DNA of 64,000 nucleotides, from positions 124,001 through 188,000 of the forward strand of contig JALGSU010000008.1 in assembly GCA_029821735.1 (NCBI GenBank). Reading direction: 5' to 3'. The notes under the pieces are model-generated. The model saw nothing but the letters and a program-made list of their open reading frames with translations, was not told where the DNA came from and did no database searches. The stretch's first letter is position 1, and each line of letters begins with the position of its first letter. The position numbers and the translations under genes are program-made. This DNA comes from Candidatus Zipacnadia bacterium. Lineage in GTDB: Bacteria; Armatimonadota; Zipacnadia; Zipacnadales; UBA5352. Below are positions 8,933 through 16,962 of the stretch, piece after piece.

Positions 8933-11062
8933 CTACTGGGCTCCATCGCCTTCGATGACGATCTCTTTGACGTCCAGCAGCCGCAAGAACAGGTCGTCCA
9001 CCATGGCCAGCAGCGCGAGACGATTGTCGCGAACCGCCGCATCCTCCGCCATCACCAGCACCTCATCGAAGAGGGTGTCGATCGGCGCCCTCAGTGACGA
9101 GAGCGCCTCCCAGGCGGCAGCGTAGTCACGCTCGGCATCCGAGGCCAGCGCGCCGTCGAGCTCGCCGCTCACCTGTTGGGCGGCCTCATACAGCGCGGTG
9201 GCTTCGGGCGCCTCGAAAGCGTCAGGCCGGACTGTCAACTCGCGCTCAGCACGCACGGGTCGCACGATGTTGGCGGTGCGCTCCGCCGCGATGATGACCG
9301 TGTCAAACTCCTCAGACGCCGGGCGAATCTCGGCCAGCGCCATCGCGCGATCGAACGCGTCCAGGAGATCAGAACACGAGGCGGTGAGTGCAGCGCGTGT
9401 CAAGTCATACGCGACGCCGCGCCCGGTCAACTCGCCTTGCAGGCGTTGCTGGAGGAAGCTTAGGATCTGCTCGGCCGCCTCATCCGTGGGCACCACATCG
9501 TCGCCCTCGACATCCGGCAACTGCTTCAGCGCGGCGGCGATGAACCCGGGAAGATCCACGCGAGCCCGGGCGTCCAGGATGATGCGCACGATGCCCAGTG
9601 CGGCCCGCCGCAGCGCGTGCGGGTCCGCCGAACCAGTCGGCCGCAGGCCCAAGCGGAAGCAGGCAGCCAGATGATCCATCTTGTCCGCGAGCGCCAGCGC
9701 CTGGCCGGGCGAACTGTCCGGAGTACCATCATCTGCACCATCGGGCCGGTACTGCTCAGCGATCGCCAGCGCGACCTCTTCAGGCTCATCCGAGCGCCGC
9801 GCATATTCGCCGCCCACCAGGCCCTGAAGTTTCGCGAGCTTCGTGTCCCCGACCATGTTTGTCGTCAGGTCGCACTTCGCCAGGCGAGCCGCCCTGCGAG
9901 TAGTCGTCTCAGCAGCATCGTCGGCGGGGGAGAGGGCCACGCACAGCCACGGCGCAAGGGCCTCGAGCCGCTCCGTCTTGTCATACAGGTTGCCCATGCC
10001 CTCCAGATACGTCACGCGTTTGAGGTCGTCGAGACGCTCATCGAGCGGCACACGCATGTCCTCGGTCAGGTAGAACTCGGCATCCGCCAGCCGCGGCACG
10101 ATGACCTTTTCATTGCCCTCGCGGACGGTGTCCAGGCCTTTGTCGTCACCGTTGCGCACCGCGATGAAGAGCGGCAGCAGCTGACCGTCAGCGTCCTCAA
10201 CGGGGAAGTAGCGCTGGTGAGCGCTCATCACGGTGACGATGACGTCTTCAGGAATGGACAGGAAGCGTTTGTCGAAGCTACCGACCAGCGCCGTCGGATA
10301 CTCCACCATGAAGTTGACTTCGGTAACCAGGTCGGGGTCGAGGCGGGCACGCCCACCGGTGGCCTCGGCGACAGCGGTGGCTTGCTCGACGACCATCGCC
10401 TCGCGGCGGGTGTGGTCCGCGATCACGAAGGCTTTCTCGAGCGCGGGGAGATAGTCGTCGGCTGTTGCCAGTTCAACCGGCCCGGCAGATAGCGTGCGGT
10501 GTCCGAAGGTGATGCGATCAGAGGCGATGCCCGCGATCTCCAGCGGCATCACCGTATCGCCCAGCAGGGCAACGAGCCAGCGGATTGGGCGGGCGAAGCG
10601 GAAGTCGCTGTCCGCCCAGCGCATGGTCTTCGGGAAGCCCAGAGACTCGGCGGCGCCAGTGAGGATATCCGGAACGACCTCAATAGTATCGCGCCCAAGC
10701 TCGGTGACGGCAGCGAAAACGTATGCTCCCTTGTCGGTCTCCCGGACCTCAAGCGCCGACACATCCAGCCCACGGCCGGTGGCGAAGCCCTCTGCCGCCT
10801 TGGTGGGATTGCCGTCCGCGTCGAATGCAGCAGCAGCCGGCGGCCCTTTGACTTCTTGCTCCACGTCGGGCTGTCGCACCGCGACGTCATGCACCGCAAT
10901 AGTCAGCCGGCGCGGCGTGCCCCACGTGGTGATCTCGCCATGCTCCACACGGGCATCGTCAAGCCCTGAACCAATCTTCTGCTCGAGCTGGCGCAACGCC
11001 GGCAGAACGACCGGCGCGGGAATCTCTTCGACACCTATCTCAAACAACAGGTCTGCCGTCAT
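8933..11062 (-). CDS. glyS: glycyl-tRNA synthetase beta subunit
   Basis: 709 residues, full length for the bacterial alpha2beta2 enzyme. It supplies tRNA binding and recognition for glycylation. MTADLLFEIGVEEIPA is the family N-terminus, FRFARPIRWLVALLG is conserved, and a DALR-like anticodon-binding helical region occupies about residues 590-700. ATG 11062 is preceded by GAGG seven bases upstream. It is 51 bases downstream of glyQ on the same strand. Confidence 0.97.
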   Translation of the reverse strand: MTADLLFEIGVEEIPAPVVLPALRQLEQKIGSGLDDARVEHGEITTWGTPRRLTIAVHDVAVRQPDVEQEVKGPPAAAAFDADGNPTKAAEGFATGRGLDVSALEVRETDKGAYVFAAVTELGRDTIEVVPDILTGAAESLGFPKTMRWADSDFRFARPIRWLVALLGDTVMPLEIAGIASDRITFGHRTLSAGPVELATADDYLPALEKAFVIADHTRREAMVVEQATAVAEATGGRARLDPDLVTEVNFMVEYPTALVGSFDKRFLSIPEDVIVTVMSAHQRYFPVEDADGQLLPLFIAVRNGDDKGLDTVREGNEKVIVPRLADAEFYLTEDMRVPLDERLDDLKRVTYLEGMGNLYDKTERLEALAPWLCVALSPADDAAETTTRRAARLAKCDLTTNMVGDTKLAKLQGLVGGEYARRSDEPEEVALAIAEQYRPDGADDGTPDSSPGQALALADKMDHLAACFRLGLRPTGSADPHALRRAALGIVRIILDARARVDLPGFIAAALKQLPDVEGDDVVPTDEAAEQILSFLQQRLQGELTGRGVAYDLTRAALTASCSDLLDAFDRAMALAEIRPASEEFDTVIIAAERTANIVRPVRAERELTVRPDAFEAPEATALYEAAQQVSGELDGALASDAERDYAAAWEALSSLRAPIDTLFDEVLVMAEDAAVRDNRLALLAMVDDLFLRLLDVKEIVIEGDGAQ

Positions 11063-11113
11063 CTACGGACCTCACATTCAGCGGTCGTGGCGCAGTCAAT
11101 GCTCCAGCGCGGC

Positions 11114-12004
11114 TCACGCATCCGCGATCGGGGTGTCATCATCCATCAGCGGGAAGTCCAGCTCTTCGCGGCGGGCGACGTGAGCCCGGGCCACTGCTCC
11201 GGCCAGGTTCCGTACCCGTTCGATCATGCCTGCTCGCTCGCTGACACTGATCGCCCCTCGCGAATCCATCAGGTTGAACAGGTGCGAGCACTTCAGCACC
11301 CAGTCGAAACCGGGGAGGGGGAAGCCGGCCTTGGTGATGCGCTGGGCCTCACCTTCGGCCATGTCGAACATCGTCGATAGCATGTCCACGTCAGCCAGTT
11401 CCAGGTTGTAGTGCGAGAATTGGCGTTCCTCTTCGTAGCGCAGCTCACCGTAACTGATCGTGTCAGACCACATCAGATCACGGTAGTCGTCCACGTCCTG
11501 AAGATACATCGCGAGGCGCTCCGGGCCGTAGGTGAGTTCCACCGCGACCGGCCGGCACTGCATGCCACCCACCTGCTGGAAGTAGGTGTATTGGCAAATC
11601 TCCATCCCATCGAGCCACATCTCCCAGCCAACTCCGGACGCGCCCAGCGTCGGCGACTCCCAGTCATCCTCCACGAAGCGCACGTCGTGGGTGGTCAAGT
11701 CGAGGCCGAGAGCCTGAAGGCTGGCCAGCGCCAGGTCCTGGAAATCCGGCGGGTTCGGCTTCATGATGACCTGATACTGGAAGTACCGGCCAAATCGGTT
11801 CGGGTTGTCGCCGTAGCGACTGTCAGACGGGCGGCGACAGGGCTGAACGTAGGCGACGTTCCAGGGCTCGGGGCCGAGCGCCCGCAAGAACGTGTCCGGA
11901 GCCATAGTGCCTGCTCCGACCTCGATCTCATAGGGCTGAGCGAGCAGACACCCCTGGTTGGCCCAGAAGTCGTTGAGTGTGCGGAAGAGGTCTTGCAGAG
12001 TCAT
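11114..12004 (-). CDS. glyQ: glycyl-tRNA synthetase alpha subunit
   Basis: 296 residues, the standard length. It forms glycyl-adenylate and charges tRNA-Gly together with GlyS. The conserved N-terminal stretch with FWANQGCLLAQPYEIEVG, and RRPSDSRYGDNPNR, are the hallmark class II motifs. GGAGG precedes ATG 12004. The leader between the hairpin at 12031-12058 and the start is short and lacks the T-box antiterminator consensus, so glycine T-box control is not evident here. Confidence 0.97.
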   Translation of the reverse strand: MTLQDLFRTLNDFWANQGCLLAQPYEIEVGAGTMAPDTFLRALGPEPWNVAYVQPCRRPSDSRYGDNPNRFGRYFQYQVIMKPNPPDFQDLALASLQALGLDLTTHDVRFVEDDWESPTLGASGVGWEMWLDGMEICQYTYFQQVGGMQCRPVAVELTYGPERLAMYLQDVDDYRDLMWSDTISYGELRYEEERQFSHYNLELADVDMLSTMFDMAEGEAQRITKAGFPLPGFDWVLKCSHLFNLMDSRGAISVSERAGMIERVRNLAGAVARAHVARREELDFPLMDDDTPIADA

Positions 12005-12030
12005 GATGCCTCCACTTACGTACGAATGAA

Positions 12031-12058
12031 ACAGGGCGGGTCTGGTGACCCGCCCTGT
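12031..12058 (-). terminator. probable terminator between the sigma factor gene and glyQ
   Basis: Positions 12031-12041 and 12048-12058 form a perfect 11-bp GC-rich stem with a 6-base loop. On the minus strand the stem is followed by TTTCATT, a weak T-rich tail. It lies 66 bases after the sigma factor stop and 27 bases before glyQ, so it should end sigma factor transcripts or reduce readthrough into glyQ. Confidence 0.55.
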
Positions 12059-12123
12059 CAGGATTCAGCAGTTCGGCGCAGTGCCGCAGGCGTAAGGTGG
12101 GGGGCCCACCGGCCGCGTCGCGT

Positions 12124-12813
12124 CTACAGGCTCCTGCCAATGCGTGCCGCCTGCTCAGGAGCGACCTTCGGGAGCTTGCGGCGAATGCGCGACAGCGCGT
12201 TGTCTATCGATTTGATCTTGCACCCAAGCGCCGTGGCCATCTCTTTGTAAGACTTGCCTGTGCGATACTCCCCAAGCACTCGCCACTCGAAGGGCGATAG
12301 ATGCTCTCGCAGAGACTCTTTGAGGAGACGTTCGCCCTCGAGGCCGAGTACCTCAGTTTCGGGGTCAATCTGGGGGCAGGCCGCAAGTATCTCGGAGAGG
12401 GAACGCTCGTCGTCTTCGTCGCCACCAGGAGCTGCCTCAAGAGAGATCGAGGAGTTGAGAGGAACTTGCTTCTGGCGCGTGGCAGCTTTCACGGCGGAAA
12501 TCATCTGGCGTTGGATACAGACCTTCGCGAAGCATGCGAATGAGGTATGCCGGTCGGCCCTGAAATCGTTGATGGCTTCCCAGAGCCCGACCATCCCAAT
12601 CTGCAGGAGGTCATCGCGCTCCGCTCCCATCAGGAAGTAGGACTTGACCTTCGCCCTCACGAGGTTGCGGTACTTGTAGAGGAGGTACTCGCAAGCTTCC
12701 TTGTCGTTCTGGTCCTGAGAGCGGCTGACGAGGTCCTCGTCAGTGCACATGCTCAGGGGGTAGTTCCCTTGCCTGGTCGCTGTCTCACGGAAGAATTCCG
12801 CAGGATTTACCAT
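12124..12813 (-). CDS. SigH-like sigma-70 family RNA polymerase sigma factor
   Basis: 229 residues. The sequence has the order of the sporulation SigH/RpsE family: region 2 at about residues 25-110 (DEDLVSRSQDQNDKEACEYL, DLLQIGMVGLWEAINDF, FACFAKVCIQRQM) and region 4 at about 165-225 (LSPFEWRVLGEYRTGKSYKE and ALGCKIKSIDNALSRIRRKL). It directs RNA polymerase to a specific promoter set. Similar SigH proteins occur in Firmicutes and in diderm phyla such as Armatimonadota, where they need not control sporulation. AGGTGA lies close upstream of ATG 12813. A 400-base gene-free region with repeats lies upstream. Confidence 0.85.
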   Translation of the reverse strand: MVNPAEFFRETATRQGNYPLSMCTDEDLVSRSQDQNDKEACEYLLYKYRNLVRAKVKSYFLMGAERDDLLQIGMVGLWEAINDFRADRHTSFACFAKVCIQRQMISAVKAATRQKQVPLNSSISLEAAPGGDEDDERSLSEILAACPQIDPETEVLGLEGERLLKESLREHLSPFEWRVLGEYRTGKSYKEMATALGCKIKSIDNALSRIRRKLPKVAPEQAARIGRSL

Positions 12814-13219
12814 TTAGTCACCTGGGCCTCTCCAGTGCCTAGTGGGCGTGCCCGCTGATTCGGTCGTGCCCTCGTGCAGGGCGAGGGCTGTGCTGGCCAT
12901 CGCGTCTGAGAGCTGCGCGTCGTCCAAGCCGGCCTCGAGAGGCCAATGCCGATCTACATCCGCGTCGCGTCACCCCACCCGTGGGCCGCAGCCCACCCAT
13001 GCCACACCATCACCTCCACCGTGCCGCCCTCTCCTCCACAGTGGCAGCGGCAGCCGCCACCACACATAGCAGACCCCCACCCGAATATCTCTTCGGGCGG
13101 AGCCGCAGGTAAGACCTGACTTACGCCGCAACAACGTACGGATCAGGGGTCTTGCCTGACTTATGCCGGTTCGCCTATGAGGCTGCGAATCGTGGCGCGA
13201 TGTAGTGGTGTGAGTATTG
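12814..13219. other. 406-base intergenic region upstream of the sigma factor gene
   Basis: I see no credible ORF. The part 12940-13080 is C-rich on the plus strand and low in complexity. The part 13105-13170 carries two 14-base direct repeats (listed separately). The region separates the sigma factor gene and the CvpA-like gene, which both point left, so it holds the sigma factor promoter region. Confidence 0.6.
13115..13168. repeat. direct repeat pair, possible operator
   Basis: CCTGACTTACGCCG at 13115-13128 recurs as CCTGACTTATGCCG at 13155-13168 with one mismatch. The copies start 40 bases apart, close to four helical turns, so they would lie on the same DNA face. They sit about 300 bases upstream of the sigma factor start. 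Binding by a regulator is inference. Confidence 0.4.
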
Positions 13220-13678
13220 CTATCGGCCCATCAAGGTGCGCATGAAACTCGTCATCTCGTGAACGACGCCGTCCTCAGCAAACTGATAGGCGAGCAAGGA
13301 GTTCCTGAGGAACACGGCGCTCCCGCCATACTTCATCACAAGGTAATGGTAGATGACGTAGGCCAGCAGGATACCCATCCCAAGCCCCGCCAATGCCCCA
13401 AATGCCGCCTCAATTCCAGTTACGTTTTGCTTGGTGCGACGTGTTAGGAAAACTGATATGCCCGCAACAAGCAACAGCGGCGTGACTGCGGCCACCAGGT
13501 ACGCGTTCGACGCGGTCGGTATGTATTCCATCAGCCGGACGTAAACTTTCCCGGCGATCACGACGGTCGCGCCTACGCCAACAAGGTCAACGACTGCCAA
13601 TGTTACCCCGCGGTGGCCCTCTAACACGATCAGCGCCACGGCGATGACAATGCAGAGGACATCTATTGGAGTTATCAT
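13220..13678 (-). CDS. CvpA-like integral membrane protein
   Basis: 152 residues with about four hydrophobic segments (about 5-25, 30-50, 60-80, 95-115). The opening ITPIDVLCIVIAVALIVLEG followed by a Gly-rich second helix resembles the CvpA/colicin V production family, small inner-membrane proteins of unclear role in envelope homeostasis. The match is by topology and N-terminal pattern only. ATG 13678 has AAGG about eleven bases upstream. A near-consensus promoter lies upstream at 13750-13779. Confidence 0.6.
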   Translation of the reverse strand: MITPIDVLCIVIAVALIVLEGHRGVTLAVVDLVGVGATVVIAGKVYVRLMEYIPTASNAYLVAAVTPLLLVAGISVFLTRRTKQNVTGIEAAFGALAGLGMGILLAYVIYHYLVMKYGGSAVFLRNSLLAYQFAEDGVVHEMTSFMRTLMGR

Positions 13679-13749
13679 CGGGTGCAGCCCTTCGTGCCTC
13701 AGCGCGATGCTGCTTCCGAAGCCACGCGCCCATGGCCTATGCGGGGCGG

Positions 13750-13779
13750 ATTATACACGATATCAGCGGCGCCGGTCAA
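13750..13779 (-). promoter_or_regulatory. sigma-70-type promoter for the CvpA-like gene
   Basis: On the minus strand TTGACC (13779-13774) and TATAAT (13755-13750) are separated by 18 bases. The predicted start site is about 65-70 bases upstream of the ATG at 13678. The AT-rich -10 stands out from the GC-rich surroundings. Confidence 0.65.
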
Positions 13780-13842
13780 GGCAGGCCCTACAAGGGCTCC
13801 GAGGCGCTGACTCGGCCCCAGTGTTCGCCGTTCACCAGCCGT

Positions 13843-14871
13843 TCACGTGGCAACCAATCGGTAGACAAAACGGGGCGCTGTGAGGTCGCTGCGGGCACCA
13901 GCGACGGTCAGCACCTCTCGCTGAACAAGGCCCTCGCTCTCCAGATCGTGTAGCACTTCATAGACTGGGTCATACCGCACGACGAGTTCCTCCCGGGCTG
14001 AGAGCGGGCCTATAGCCTTCATCAGCTCGCCAACGCCCATCGCTTCACCCACAGCGAGGGCATCCACTATCGCGTCACGTGCCGGGCCGCGGTGAATGTC
14101 GTCCGCCATGGCTTCGTCGGGCGGAAGAAGCGGCGAGAGGCTCAGCCGGTCCGCCGTCGCTGCAAACACGGACGCGGGCGGCACCCACATCCACCATGCA
14201 GGCGTGCCCGCGAAAGCCTGCGGGCTACTGGCCAGGTGAGAGCCACTATTGTCGCGTGCAACGCAGACCGGCAGGTTCCAGCGAGCACCGAAGATGCTGC
14301 CCCCATGCGCCGGTGTGATATACATGCCGACGATCTCCGAAGGCATCTCGAGGAACGCCGTGCGAATGGCCTCTTCCGGATCGCCGCACTCATCGAGAGC
14401 GTCACCGATCCCGTGAGCCATCACGTCGCTCATGTGCACGCATCTGCCGTCACGCAGGAGCGGGTAGTTGCCGATCGCCCCCTCGTGGGTTGCCCGGTAC
14501 TGGTGGCCCCCGTCTGCCAGACGTTGGGCGCCGACCGCCAGTCGCGCGTCCCCGGCCCACTTGCCGACTGATCCGTTCGCGATGTAAGCCAGGCGATCGT
14601 CGCAGCCGACGAATGGATGCGACCACTCGTGGTCGCCGCCCGAGTTCGAGCGACTGTGGGCCAGACCCACAGTGCCGGGCAGGTCAGCCGCGTCAGTCTC
14701 ACTGCGCAGGCGCGCGCAGTCGCCGACAACCTTGCGGCAGTGCAGAACGCCCTCATGGATGGTGGCGATGCCCGTATAGTATCCCCCCGCGAGTCCCTCC
14801 TCGCGTTTGATCATATCGAGCAGAATCGGCGCGGCGTCTCGGGACCCGACATACCCGGCGATGTTGCACAT
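13843..14871 (-). CDS. class II glutamine amidotransferase-like (Ntn hydrolase) protein
   Basis: 342 residues. Removing the initiator Met exposes Cys2 (MCNIAGYVGS), as in the GATase II domains of GlmS, PurF and AsnB. VGLAHSRSNSGG and the following HPF correspond to the conserved Arg-containing loop, and YIANGSVGKW to the oxyanion NG motif. The N-terminal Ntn domain spans about 1-230. The C-terminal 90 residues have a winged-helix-like pattern rather than a SIS, PRTase or synthetase partner domain. It may hydrolyse glutamine or another amide. ATG 14871 was chosen because GGAGG lies nine bases upstream and Cys then falls at position 2. Confidence 0.72.
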   Translation of the reverse strand: MCNIAGYVGSRDAAPILLDMIKREEGLAGGYYTGIATIHEGVLHCRKVVGDCARLRSETDAADLPGTVGLAHSRSNSGGDHEWSHPFVGCDDRLAYIANGSVGKWAGDARLAVGAQRLADGGHQYRATHEGAIGNYPLLRDGRCVHMSDVMAHGIGDALDECGDPEEAIRTAFLEMPSEIVGMYITPAHGGSIFGARWNLPVCVARDNSGSHLASSPQAFAGTPAWWMWVPPASVFAATADRLSLSPLLPPDEAMADDIHRGPARDAIVDALAVGEAMGVGELMKAIGPLSAREELVVRYDPVYEVLHDLESEGLVQREVLTVAGARSDLTAPRFVYRLVAT

Positions 14872-14916
14872 GCCCAACTGCCTCCATGAACCATCCGTTC
14901 TGCGGTGACCCGCCAG

Positions 14917-14922
14917 ATTATA
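14917..14922 (-). promoter_or_regulatory. -10 box for the amidotransferase-like gene
   Basis: The minus strand reads GTGTATAATC, the same ten bases as in the CvpA-like promoter. No good -35 box is visible at the usual distance. It lies 46 bases upstream of the ATG at 14871. Confidence 0.45.
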
Positions 14923-15030
14923 CACGTTTGCCGCGTTTCGTCACAGGGGCAGGAGTCTGGCTCGCCTGTGGCGCATTACGCATCAGCCCTGATGCTGGGG
15001 CTTCGAGCACATGATGTCCAGGAGGAAGCA

Positions 15031-16953
15031 ATGCGCCAGATCACGCTCAACCGAGATGAACTCTACGACAAAACCTTCGGCTGCTGGCTCGGTAAATCCA
15101 TCGGTGGCACTTTGGGGATGCCACTTGAGGGCCAAAAGGGGCTCTTTGACCTTACCTACTACGATCCGGTTCCCGACGGTGCCATCTTCAACGATGACCT
15201 CGACATCCAGCTTGTCTGGCTCCGTGCGCTTCAGAGCTTCGGGCCCGACGTGACCACGCGCGAACTTGGCGAGATGTGGCTCAAGCATGTGGTCTACCAC
15301 TGGGACGAGTATGGCAACGCCCGCTTCAGCATGCGCAAGGGCCTGCTGCCGCCAGTCAGCGGTGCCTTCAATAACTGGTTCGTCGACTGCGAGGGCTCCC
15401 CGATACGCTCAGAGATTTGGGCGATGATGGCTCCCGCGTGCCCGGACGTCGCTGCCCGGTACGCATACCAGGACGCTATCATCGACCACGCAGGCGGGGA
15501 GGGCGTATGGGGGGAGATGTATCTGGCTGCTCTGGAATCTGCAGCCTTCGTCGTCGATGACCCGCATGAATTGATCGAGATTGGCCTGTCACTGATCCCA
15601 CCGGACTGTCGCACGGCCCTGGCTGTGAAGGACGTGCTCGGATGGCACCGCGACGGTGTGGGTTGGACCGAGTGCCGCGAGTTGCTGCTCGAAGAACATG
15701 GCCACTACAACCCGCAGGACTCGCCGCAGAACCAGGGGATTGTGACCCTCGGCTGGCTGTATGGCGAGGGGGATTTTGGCGACTCAATTCTGAAGGCGGT
15801 CAACTGCGGTGAGGACACCGACTGCACGGGGGCGACGCTCGGCTCGATCATGGGCATCGTGCACGGCGCCGACGCGATCCCCTCGAAATGGAAGGACCCG
15901 GTCAGCGCCGGCATCGAGGTAGGCTGGGGGATTGTGGGCCTGGACTACCCGACCGATCTTCACGAACTGACCGTGCAGACTCTTGAGATGGCTGAGAAGG
16001 TCCGCGCCGCGAAGACACCGCACGTGCGAGTCGCCGATGCGCCGACCGCGATCGAGGGCATGGAGCTGACCGACCTGCGCGCGCCGCAGGTGCGCGATGA
16101 GGTCGAGGCGGCAGACCCGATGACCGCCATCTATGATCTGGGCCCCATGAGCCTGCATGTCAGTTACCATGGCACTCCGACTATCGGCTACGAAGGTCCG
16201 TCGGCATTGACGCTCGCGTTGGAGAGCCAGGCCGACGTGCCGATGCAGGGAACACTGGAAGTTCAGGCGCCCCACAAGTGGCAACTCTCGGGCGGCGGGC
16301 GTTTCGACTTGGCCGCGCGCGGCGACCGCGCAAGTTTCGAGTGCGCTTTCGCTGCCGAGCGAGCTGACGTGAAACTGCAGGTAAGCAACCCTATCACCAT
16401 CCGTGTTGCCCAGCAGGGCCAGGACCCACAGGTCATCCGCGTCCCGCTGCTCGGCGAGCGCGCCTGGCTGGTCTGCGGCCCCTTCGCCTGCGACTTCGGC
16501 GGCAAAATGGGCCCCGAGAACGATCTCGATCCGCTTGGCGAATGGACCGGGCGCGACGGAAATGTGTGCTTCGAATACCGTTCGTTCCCGGAAAACCAGA
16601 TGCCGCTTGCGGACATGCTCGACGGCCGCGCTGGCATCGTTTACGCGATGACCTACGCGTTCGTTTCAGTCGACACGCAAATGCAGATCGGCTTCGACAA
16701 CAATGATGGGATCCGCGTCTATCTCGACGGGGACCTGATTGGCGACGCCGCGGTTCGGCAACCGGCCCGCCCGGTGCGCCACCGTGTCGATGTCGAACTC
16801 ACCAAGGGCTGGCATCAGATCATGGTGAAAGTCCTCGGTGGTGAGGGAGCTCCCGACTTCCACTGCTATCTCACCGACCCAAAGCACCATGGGCTGACGG
16901 AGATCATCAACACCTATCTGCCCGACGGGATCGCCGAGCATTTTGACGATTGA
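15031..16953 (+). CDS. ADP-ribosylglycohydrolase family protein with C-terminal beta domains
   Basis: 640 residues. The N-terminal ~350 residues form an all-helical ADP-ribosylglycohydrolase domain: FGCWLGKSIGGTLG, FNDDLDIQL (metal Asp residues), and NCGEDTDCTGATLGSIMG (second metal site). In this family the fold removes ADP-ribose from proteins or hydrolyses related glycosides. Residues about 370-640 are beta-rich and end in a PA14-like or carbohydrate-binding-like segment (VYLDGDLIGDAAVRQ). No signal peptide is seen. AGGAGG at 15020-15025 fixes ATG 15031; the upstream part of the frame is not coding. The DUF3604 gene follows after 9 bases. Confidence 0.85.
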   Translation: MRQITLNRDELYDKTFGCWLGKSIGGTLGMPLEGQKGLFDLTYYDPVPDGAIFNDDLDIQLVWLRALQSFGPDVTTRELGEMWLKHVVYHWDEYGNARFSMRKGLLPPVSGAFNNWFVDCEGSPIRSEIWAMMAPACPDVAARYAYQDAIIDHAGGEGVWGEMYLAALESAAFVVDDPHELIEIGLSLIPPDCRTALAVKDVLGWHRDGVGWTECRELLLEEHGHYNPQDSPQNQGIVTLGWLYGEGDFGDSILKAVNCGEDTDCTGATLGSIMGIVHGADAIPSKWKDPVSAGIEVGWGIVGLDYPTDLHELTVQTLEMAEKVRAAKTPHVRVADAPTAIEGMELTDLRAPQVRDEVEAADPMTAIYDLGPMSLHVSYHGTPTIGYEGPSALTLALESQADVPMQGTLEVQAPHKWQLSGGGRFDLAARGDRASFECAFAAERADVKLQVSNPITIRVAQQGQDPQVIRVPLLGERAWLVCGPFACDFGGKMGPENDLDPLGEWTGRDGNVCFEYRSFPENQMPLADMLDGRAGIVYAMTYAFVSVDTQMQIGFDNNDGIRVYLDGDLIGDAAVRQPARPVRHRVDVELTKGWHQIMVKVLGGEGAPDFHCYLTDPKHHGLTEIINTYLPDGIAEHFDD

Positions 16954-16962
16954 GGAGGCACG

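Noticed and set aside
12004..12124. T-box riboswitch upstream of glyQS
   Set aside because: The leader is short and I find no AGGGTGGNACCGCG antiterminator or specifier stem. The hairpin present looks like the terminator of the sigma factor gene.
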